From: Thermus amyloliquefaciens
Lineage (GTDB): Bacteria; Deinococcota; Deinococci; Deinococcales; Thermaceae
Assembly: GCF_000744885.1 (NCBI RefSeq)
Contig: NZ_JQMV01000003.1
Location: 1,984,001-2,048,000, forward strand
Direction: 5' to 3'
DNA: 64,000 bases
Part shown: piece after piece, positions 8,382 to 14,337 of the stretch
Layout of the letters: the number at the start of each line of letters is the position of its first letter
Position numbering within the stretch: the first letter of the stretch is position 1
Translations under genes and position numbers: made by a program
The notes under the pieces: generated by a model
The model's database searches: none
What the model was told of the DNA's origin: nothing
Seen by the model: the letters and a program-made list of their open reading frames with translations, nothing else

Positions 8382-8468
8382 GGGGACCACCTCCTATGGG
8401 TACCTGCCCATCCACGTGGGCGCAGGTCCATCCTAAAGGGGTGGTCCCACGTTTTGACGTGTACTGAG
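7290..8468. mobile_element. Intact IS4-family insertion sequence, 1179 bp
   Basis: The element is bounded by imperfect 18-bp inverted repeats: left CTATGTACACGTCAAGAC and right (reverse complement) CTCAGTACACGTCAAAAC, with three mismatches. It is flanked by a perfect 9-bp duplication CCCACCGGG. It carries one transposase gene on the minus strand, whose stop codon TAG is formed by the first three bases of the left end. The insertion split a compact divergent promoter region between dinB and fabI. Intact ends and the perfect duplication suggest a fairly recent event. Confidence 0.92.
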
Positions 8469-8483
8469 CCCACCGGGTATAAT
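8454..8483 (+). promoter_or_regulatory. Hybrid promoter: IS-end TTGACG plus native TATAAT, driving fabI
   Basis: TTGACG (8454-8459) is in the right inverted repeat of the IS, pointing outward. An 18-base spacer crosses the IS border and the target duplicate, and TATAAT (8478-8483) is the native box 6 bases before the fabI ATG. This mirrors the arrangement at the other end of the element. Confidence 0.68.
8469..8477. repeat. Right 9-bp target-site duplication of the IS4-family element
   Basis: Second copy of CCCACCGGG, directly after the right inverted repeat and directly before the fabI TATAAT box. Confidence 0.85.
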
Positions 8484-8489
8484 CCCCCC

Positions 8490-9269
8490 ATGCTCACCCT
8501 GGACCTTTCCGGCAAAAAAGCCCTCGTCATGGGGGTTACCAACCAGCGGAGCCTGGGCTACGCCATCGCGGAAAAGCTCCACGGGGCGGGGGCCAGCCTG
8601 GCCTTCAGCTACCAGGGGGAAAGGCTCAAGGAAGACGTGGAGCGGCTGGCCGCCCCCCTAGGGGCCCTCACCTTCCAGGCGGACGTCACGAAGGACGAGG
8701 AGCTGGACCGGCTTTTCGCCGGGGTGAAGGAGGCCTGGGGGGAGCTGGACTACCTGGTCCACGCCATCGCCTTCGCCCCAAGGGAGGCCATGGAGGGGCG
8801 CTACCTGGACACGAAGCGGGGGGACTGGCTTCTTGCCCTCGAGGTCTCCGCCTACTCCCTGGTGGCCGCCGCCCAGCGGGCGGAACCCCTCCTCCGGGAG
8901 GGTGGAAGCATTGTGACCCTCACCTACTACGCCAGCGAGAAGGTGGTGCCCAGGTACAACGTGATGGCCATCGCCAAGGCGGCCCTGGAAGCAAGCGTCC
9001 GCTACCTGGCCTATGAGCTTGGCCCCAAGGGGGTGCGGGTGAACGCCATCTCCGCGGGGCCCGTGCGCACCGTGGCCGCCAGGAGCATCCCCGGCTTCAC
9101 CAAGATGTACGACCGGGTGGCCCAGGTGGCCCCCCTCGGGCGGAACATCACCCAGGAGGAGGTGGGCAACCTGGGCCTCTTCCTCCTCTCCCCCCTCTCA
9201 AGCGGCATCACGGGAGAGGTGGTCTACGTGGACGCGGGGTACCACATCATGGGGATGGAGCTGGAATAA
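8490..9269 (+). CDS. fabI: Enoyl-[acyl-carrier-protein] reductase (NADH), FabI type
   Basis: Catalyses the last reduction of each fatty-acid elongation cycle. The product is 259 residues, the usual FabI size. It has the atypical SDR N-terminus (LSGKKALVMGVTNQRSLGYAIAEK), and the FabI-type Tyr-x6-Lys pair in YNVMAIAKAALE. I chose the ATG at 8490 because TATAAT lies 6 bases before it and the nucleotide-binding strand starts immediately after. An open frame continues upstream through the IS but is antisense to the transposase. Essential in most bacteria, so the nearby insertion must leave it expressed. Confidence 0.96.
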   Translation: MLTLDLSGKKALVMGVTNQRSLGYAIAEKLHGAGASLAFSYQGERLKEDVERLAAPLGALTFQADVTKDEELDRLFAGVKEAWGELDYLVHAIAFAPREAMEGRYLDTKRGDWLLALEVSAYSLVAAAQRAEPLLREGGSIVTLTYYASEKVVPRYNVMAIAKAALEASVRYLAYELGPKGVRVNAISAGPVRTVAARSIPGFTKMYDRVAQVAPLGRNITQEEVGNLGLFLLSPLSSGITGEVVYVDAGYHIMGMELE

Positions 9270-9300
9270 GTTGATCCCCAACTCAGGTTATACTCTTGGT

Positions 9301-10629
9301 ATGATGCGCAAACCTCTGCTCGGCCTATTGGTCTTCGCGGGATTGGCCCTCGGCCAGGAACCTCTGGACCCCCCCGCATCCCCTTGGGCCCAGGAGGCGG
9401 TGGAACTTCTGGTGGCTAAAGGTGTCTTTATCGGCTACCCCGACAGCACCTTCCGCTGGCGGGAACCCCTGACCCGGCAGGAAGCCGCCTTGGCCCTCTA
9501 CCGCCTCCTGGCCGCCTATGGCTTGGACCGGCTTTCCCCGGAGGAGGTGGATAAGCTCCTCTCCGCGGTGAAGCGCCTTCAGGAAGCGCTCGCCAACCAA
9601 GGCCAGCAAACGGCTGCCCTCAGGGAGGAGGCTGAGGCCCTAAAGGAACGCCTGAAGGCCCTCGAGGGCCAACCCCAGGCAGACACCCGCCCCCTGGAAG
9701 AGGCCTTGAAGCGGGTGGAGGAGCGCCTAAAGGCCTTGGAGGAGGCGCAGAGGGGCCTCGAGGCGGCCAAGGGGGCTCTGGAAGCCCGGGCCCTGGAGGA
9801 GGAACTGAGGAAGGCCCAGGAAGGCCTCAAGGATCTGGAGGAAAGGCTCAAGGCCCTGGAGAACCGTCCCCAGGCCACGCCCAAAGACCTCGAGGCCCTC
9901 AGGCGGGAGCAGGAGGCCCTGAAAGCAGCCCAAAAGGCCTTGGAGGACCGCGTGGCCGCCTTGGAGGAAGCCCGCGCCGCCCAGGAGAAGGCCTTGAAGA
10001 GGCTGGAAGAGGGCCTAAAGGACCTTCCTGAGGCCCGAAAGCTGGCGGAGGAGGCCCAGACCCGCCTGCAAAACCTGGAAGGGCGCCTTAAGTCCCTGGA
10101 GGAAGGGCTTTTGGGGCAACAGGGCCGCCTGCAGAACCTGGAAGAGCGCCTAAAGGCCCTGGAAGGCCGCCAAGCCCAGGCCGAGGATCGGCTTAAGGCC
10201 CTGGAGGAAGAGGTGGCTTCCCTGAAGCGCACCCTCACCCCTGTCCGCCTGCCCCTTTATCTGGGCTTCGCCGCTTACCGCGGGGATGTCACCGGGGACT
10301 GGTACGGCCGGCTCCTCCTGGGCCACGATGCCCTCCTGGGCCCCTTGGGCCTCCGCCTGGCCTACGAGGCCCCCTTTGCCGAGCCCAGCCAGGGCCTCGC
10401 CAGCCTGGACCTCACCTTCCGCACCTCCCACGGGGACCTGGACGGCTACTTTGGGGTCGGGGGCGGGTTCTACCTGGAGGGAACCCCCTACGGCCAGCTC
10501 CTCTTGGGAGCCGGGGTGCGGCTGGTTCCCCAGCTGAGCCTCTTCCTGGAAGGGCACCAGCGCTACCTCTTTGACGGACAAGCGGGCCAGCGCTCCACCC
10601 TGGCCTTTGGCCTGGCGGCCCGTTTTTAG
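9301..10629 (+). CDS. SLH-domain, coiled-coil, outer-membrane barrel protein
   Basis: 442 residues. A signal peptide (about 1-18, ending LALGQ) is followed by an S-layer homology domain (about 27-80, GYPDSTFRWREPLTRQEAA), a long coiled coil (about 90-310, rich in LEERLKALE-type repeats), and a C-terminal region of alternating hydrophobic strands ending in Phe that reads as a small beta barrel. This is the architecture of Thermus/Deinococcus envelope proteins that tie the outer membrane to wall-linked polymer. A TATACT box (9289-9294) lies 6 bases before the ATG, a leaderless start. Confidence 0.87.
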   Translation: MMRKPLLGLLVFAGLALGQEPLDPPASPWAQEAVELLVAKGVFIGYPDSTFRWREPLTRQEAALALYRLLAAYGLDRLSPEEVDKLLSAVKRLQEALANQGQQTAALREEAEALKERLKALEGQPQADTRPLEEALKRVEERLKALEEAQRGLEAAKGALEARALEEELRKAQEGLKDLEERLKALENRPQATPKDLEALRREQEALKAAQKALEDRVAALEEARAAQEKALKRLEEGLKDLPEARKLAEEAQTRLQNLEGRLKSLEEGLLGQQGRLQNLEERLKALEGRQAQAEDRLKALEEEVASLKRTLTPVRLPLYLGFAAYRGDVTGDWYGRLLLGHDALLGPLGLRLAYEAPFAEPSQGLASLDLTFRTSHGDLDGYFGVGGGFYLEGTPYGQLLLGAGVRLVPQLSLFLEGHQRYLFDGQAGQRSTLAFGLAARF

Positions 10630-10939
10630 GCGGAAGTGGACCTAAAAGGAAGGGCTTTTCTCTGATTTACGCTGTCCTAAAAGCCTTCCAGCCTGCCCGC
10701 GCGGGCAAGCCTCCAGGCTATTCAAGAACCTATCCCTCCAGCGTGGGGAGGCGGGGTCCACCCCTTTTTCCTACTCGCAAGGCGCGAGCTCTACCAGGCC
10801 ATCCAGGGCCGCGTTGACCATCTCCCCGCGGGGCGCGACCCCTAAGGCCGGAAAGGCTCAAGGACCCCTTCGCTCAGGTGACTGGGGCGGGAGGCATAGC
10901 CTGCACCCTTGGAAGGGCGCAGGCTTTTTGCCAAGTGCG
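10630..10939. other. Intergenic region, about 310 bases, with hairpins but no gene
   Basis: No coding frame with Thermus-like third-position GC is convincing here. It contains an imperfect inverted repeat (GGAAGGGCTTTT at 10648 and AAAAGCCTTCC at 10679), a perfect 14-bp palindrome TGCCCGCGCGGGCA (10694-10707), and a terminator-like hairpin at its right end. It separates two convergent genes. Confidence 0.6.
10899..10929 (+). terminator. Intrinsic terminator downstream of the SLH/barrel gene
   Basis: GCCTGC-A-CCCTT, a two-base loop, AAGGG-C-GCAGGC (11 pairs with one A/C mismatch), then TTTTT at 10925-10929. It is oriented to stop transcripts running rightward, although it lies about 270 bases after the gene. 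Confidence 0.65.
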
Positions 10940-11806
10940 CTAAAAGCCACAGGGGCTCACCGTCCCCCAGGAAAAGACCACATCCGGTAGCCCACGGGTT
11001 AAGTCCTCAGCGAAGGCCCACCCCCCGTACCGGAAGCGAAGGGCAAAACCTTGGGTAAAGGGCCCTGCCTCCCGCACGGGACCCCAAAAACCCTGGACCT
11101 CTAGGCCCAGCCCCGGCACCCAAACCTCCTCCAGCCGTAAGAGGGCCGAAGCCGCTGGGCCATAGGGGAAGGGCGCCAGGCCAGGCTGCTCCCCTAGGGG
11201 CCAGACCACCCCCCCAGCATCTCCCCCCGCCCAGCGCCAGCCCGCCCCTAAAAGGGCGCGAAAACCCCCGGAGCCCAGAAAGCGCTGGGAGGCACCCACG
11301 GGTAAGGCGAGCGCACCGAAAAGCCGCCCCTGCTGCAAATAGAGGTCCAGGCGCAGGTAAGGGTCCCGAAAACCCCAGGTAGCCCCCTCCCAGCGACGTT
11401 CCTCCTCTCCTCTTCGGGCAAAGAGGAGAACCTGTCCTTGGACCTCGTTTTTGGGAAGCCCCAAGACTGTGTGAAGCGGATCCAAAAAGTAATCCATAAA
11501 CCCTCCATGGTAGAGGGAAAAAGACCAGACCACGCTCGCCTCTAAAGGCCCTTGACGGTAGCCAAGCCCCATTTCAAGCCGCAGCTCTTCCAGATCAAAC
11601 CCCAACTCCCCCCAGGGCCCAGAGGCATAGCTAAGGTGGTTGGCTAGGGCGAGTCCCCAGCGCACCCCGCATCCCTCAGGCCCGGGAGGGTGGTTCAGAG
11701 GCAGGAGGAAGCTTCCCGGAAGAGGGGAAAAAACCTCCTGAGCCCACACGCCGCCCAGAAGGAGGAGCAGGCTAGCGAAAAGCCTCCAAGGGTACCCCGA
11801 AGGCAT
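10940..11806 (-). CDS. Secreted protein of unknown function
   Basis: 288 residues with a clear signal peptide (about 1-22, hydrophobic LFASLLLLLGGVWA then Q). The rest is rich in Gly, aromatic and alternating hydrophobic residues (LGFDLEELRLEMGLGYRQG and similar), suggestive of a beta-rich, possibly outer-membrane protein. It ends in TVSPCGF, with Phe last. I do not recognise the family. It overlaps the end of the upstream 207-residue gene by 35 bases and is the last gene of the ExbBD/TonB-like run, so it may be the envelope partner of that system. Confidence 0.72.
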   Translation of the reverse strand: MPSGYPWRLFASLLLLLGGVWAQEVFSPLPGSFLLPLNHPPGPEGCGVRWGLALANHLSYASGPWGELGFDLEELRLEMGLGYRQGPLEASVVWSFSLYHGGFMDYFLDPLHTVLGLPKNEVQGQVLLFARRGEEERRWEGATWGFRDPYLRLDLYLQQGRLFGALALPVGASQRFLGSGGFRALLGAGWRWAGGDAGGVVWPLGEQPGLAPFPYGPAASALLRLEEVWVPGLGLEVQGFWGPVREAGPFTQGFALRFRYGGWAFAEDLTRGLPDVVFSWGTVSPCGF

Positions 11807-12395
11807 AGACGCAGTCCTCCTCGCTTTCGTTCATCAAGACCAAGGTGAGCTCCCCCTTAGGGTCCACCCCCCGTAGGTCCAGGTAAAAGACCAGGGTGCC
11901 CGCATAACCCCCCTCCCTCCGTTCCCAATCATCCAGGTAGGTGAGGCGGTAGGCCCGCCGGGGAGCCCCCCCCACCAGGGCCCCCAAGGTGTAGGCCTCC
12001 CGCAGCTCCAAACGGGGTAGGCCCTCCACCGTCAGGTACACCCTAAGGTGCCCATCCGGCAAAAAACGCTTGGCCTCGGGGAGCACATCTTGGGCCCGCA
12101 CCCGCCGGAACTCGTTCCTAGCCCTCTCGGCCAGGATCTCCACCACCTCCAGCTGCCCCCCCACCCGTACCGCCACCGGGCGGCTTCCCCTGGGAGGCAG
12201 GGGGCACCCCTCTCCCCGGAAAACCCTAAGGGTGGGCCCACCCTCCCAGGCCACGGGTATCCGGGGCAGGCGGCTGTACACCCCTTCCACCACCGCCTCC
12301 GCCTCCTGCAGGGTGGGTGCCGGGGACCAGGCAAGGACCGAGGCTACAAGGGCAAAAAGGCCGAGCGCCAGAAAACCATTCCCCACCACGCGCAC
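11772..12395 (-). CDS. Exported protein of unknown function
   Basis: 207 residues with an N-terminal signal or anchor segment (about 4-23, FLALGLFALVASVLAW). The mature part has no motif that I know. It is mixed alpha/beta by eye and has two Cys, one in GEGCPLPP and one in EEDCVYAFG. It starts 3 bases after the stop of the TonB-like gene and overlaps the following secreted gene. Position argues for a role in the same envelope system. Composition matches neighbours. Confidence 0.72.
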   Translation of the reverse strand: MRVVGNGFLALGLFALVASVLAWSPAPTLQEAEAVVEGVYSRLPRIPVAWEGGPTLRVFRGEGCPLPPRGSRPVAVRVGGQLEVVEILAERARNEFRRVRAQDVLPEAKRFLPDGHLRVYLTVEGLPRLELREAYTLGALVGGAPRRAYRLTYLDDWERREGGYAGTLVFYLDLRGVDPKGELTLVLMNESEEDCVYAFGVPLEAFR

Positions 12396-12398
12396 CTC

Positions 12399-13567
12399 CT
12401 AACGGATGAAAACCAACTGGCAGGTGGGGGGGGCCTCCCAAAGCCTCCGGGCGTCCTCCTCCCCCACCACCACCAGTTCCCGGAAGGGGTTCCCCTCCCC
12501 CCGGGAGCGGGTCTGGAGGGCCCTCACCCGGTAGATCCGGGCATACCCTTCCTCCCGGAACTCCCCGGGGCGGAAAAAGAGGGCGATGCCGCTCCGGTCC
12601 ACCACCTCCGAGGACACCCCCGGACCCGCTCCGGGTCGGGCCAAACCTGCCGCCCCCCAGGGTCCAGGATGGCCGGGGAGGGCCCTTGGGCATAGGGTAG
12701 ACCCCTAAGCTCCACCACCACCGCGCACCTGCCTCCTTCGCCCCCTGTACCCCCGCCCCGGCTAGGGACCAGCCCCTCCAGCCCCACCCCCTCCCGAGCC
12801 CCTCCCCCGGGGCGGCCCCCTGGAACCGGGGCCTGGGCCTCCCCATCTCCGGGGGTGGCCCCGCTGCCCACCGAGGCTGGAACTGGGGCCAAAACGGGCC
12901 CACCTGGCGGGGAGGAAGCCCCCTGTCCCGCCGGGGCACTGGGGGCCAACCCTTCCTTCGCTAGGGGCGGCTCGGTGAGAGGAGGAACCCCCTCCGATAC
13001 CCCTTGCGCCCTTTCCCCCAGGGGCAGAAGGGCCTCCTGGGAAACCCTCTCCTCCCCCTGGAGGGCGGAGGGGAAGGGGCTTTCCCCCACTCCCCCTGTT
13101 CCTGGTGGCGAAGGGGGAGTAAGGCCCTGCCGAGAGGGTCCCAGGGGGAAGGTCGGGGAGGAACGCCCACCCAGAGCCTCCCCTTGGGCAGGAGGGGTAG
13201 GCGTTTCCCCGCGGGGGGCGGATTGCCTTTCGGGAGCCATTCCCCGAGCCCCGGGGCTTTCCCCCAGGCCTTGGGCTACGGGCGCGGGAGAGGCCCCACG
13301 GGTGGGGGAAGTGGGCTGGGCCACCTTTTGGGGTGGGGAAAGGGCTGGGGACTTGGGGGGGGGTATGGGGGGCTTGGGCACGGGCACAGGGCCCTCCACC
13401 GCCTCCGTGGGGGGGAGGAGGTCCACCGTGTAGAGGGCAGGGGGGCTTTGGGGAATGGGGGGAAGCAGGAGGAGGACCAGAACCCCCAAGAGATGGAGGA
13501 GAAGGGAGAGGAGAAAAGCCCTCCGCCTAGCGCCGGACCGCCACCTGGATCCGCTCGCCCCCTGCAC
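12399..13567 (-). pseudogene. TonB-like proline-rich membrane protein, frame broken by a G-run
   Basis: The first frame starts at GTG 13567: a membrane segment (about 16-36), then a long Pro/Gly-rich stretch (about 40-290) as in TonB, then a folded region beginning CAVVVELRGLPYAQG. After WPDPERVRG the frame fails. The sense continues one frame over as VSSEVVDRSGIALFF and runs to QLVFIR at 12399. The break is at a run of five G on the coding strand (12617-12621). One extra G would give an unbroken protein of about 389 residues. This could be a true mutation, slippage or a base-calling error. It overlaps exbD by 41 bases. Confidence 0.8.
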
Positions 13568-13909
13568 GGCGTACCGCCTCCATCACCGCCACCACCCGCC
13601 CGTGGGCCACCTGTGCGTCCGCCTCCAGGCGCACGGGCCGCCCCGCTAGCCCCAGTGCCCTCAGGCCCTCCTCCAGGGCGGGGAGGTCGCGCACGGGCTT
13701 GCCGTTTAGGGCCAGCCGCCCCTGCCGGTCCAGCTCCACCACCACCGCCCCGCCCCCGGGAAGCCCCTCCCCCCGGGGAAGCTCCACCCTCAGGGCCCGC
13801 TCCTGGGCCGCCCCCCGGAGAGGGCCTCGGGGAAGCGAGCCAGCATGAGGCCGAAAAGGGCCAGGAGGAGGAAGAGGTCAATGAGGGGGATGAGGTTCAG
13901 GGGCCTCAC
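13527..13909 (-). pseudogene. exbD: ExbD/TolR-type proton-channel subunit, frame broken by a G-run
   Basis: The start is GTG 13909, overlapping the exbB stop as GTGA. The opening frame reads RPLNLIPLIDLFLLLALFGL with the conserved channel Asp, then meets a run of six G (13811-13816) and hits a stop. The periplasmic domain continues in another frame (ALRVELPRGEGLPGGG to VRRAGGERIQVAVRR). Adding one G restores a 127-residue ExbD of normal length. ExbD works with ExbB to energise TonB-type proteins from the proton gradient. Confidence 0.82.
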
Positions 13910-14247
13910 CGCCCGCCCCCCAGGAAGACCCGGCCGCCGTAGGCCACCACCGCCACCAGGAGGCCCATGCCCGTGTTCACCAGGGCCTCGGCGATGCCCT
14001 TGGCTAGGCCCTCTGGGTTAGCCTCCCCGGCGAGGGCCAGGAAGGCCTGGATCATGCCCAAGGTGGTGCCCAAAAGCCCCACCAAGGGGGCCAGCTGGGC
14101 CAGGCCTTCCAGGCGGTACAGAAGCCCCTCCTCCACCCGTCCCTCCTTCCGGAGAAGAAACGACGCATAGAGAACGAGGTAGCCCACATAGACAGAAAGT
14201 GCCGCCAACACCCACAGAATAGGACCACCTGCCCGCAGCACATTCAT
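13906..14247 (-). CDS. exbB: ExbB/TolQ/MotA-family proton-channel subunit (short form)
   Basis: 113 residues from ATG 14247. Three membrane segments: about 8-28, then 58-78 (PLVGLLGTTLGMIQAF, the family hallmark) and 88-108 (EALVNTGMGLLVAVVAY). Shorter than E. coli ExbB, lacking the large cytoplasmic loop. It is coupled to exbD by GTGA. The start is supported by a promoter (TTTACG, 16 bases, TATACT) ending 15 bases upstream. Longer in-frame starts upstream would read through the twin palindromes. Confidence 0.88.
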   Translation of the reverse strand: MNVLRAGGPILWVLAALSVYVGYLVLYASFLLRKEGRVEEGLLYRLEGLAQLAPLVGLLGTTLGMIQAFLALAGEANPEGLAKGIAEALVNTGMGLLVAVVAYGGRVFLGGGR

Positions 14248-14262
14248 CCAATCCACGCACCT

Positions 14263-14290
14263 AGTATACGGAGGTATACGGTGTCGTAAA
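14263..14290 (-). promoter_or_regulatory. Promoter of exbB-exbD-tonB-like operon
   Basis: On the minus strand TTTACG (14290-14285), a 16-base spacer that includes GTATAC, and TATACT (14268-14263), 15 bases before the exbB ATG. Confidence 0.6.
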
Positions 14291-14292
14291 GC

Positions 14293-14327
14293 ATGGGGTG
14301 GCCACCCCATACAGGGTGGCCACCCCA
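14293..14327. repeat. Twin palindromes between the DUF11 lipoprotein and exbB
   Basis: ATGGGGTGGCCACCCCAT (14293-14310) is a perfect 18-bp palindrome, and GGGTGGCCACCC (14314-14325) repeats its core. The repeated unit GGGTGGCCACCCCA starts 18 bases apart. It follows the stop of the upstream gene and lies just before the exbB -35, so it could be a terminator, an operator, or both. Confidence 0.6.
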
Positions 14328-14337
14328 CACCTACGCC

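Noticed and set aside
7428..8489. Long N-terminal extension of fabI through the IS element
   Set aside because: Antisense to the transposase and not similar to any FabI; the TATAAT box and conserved N-terminus place the start at 8490.
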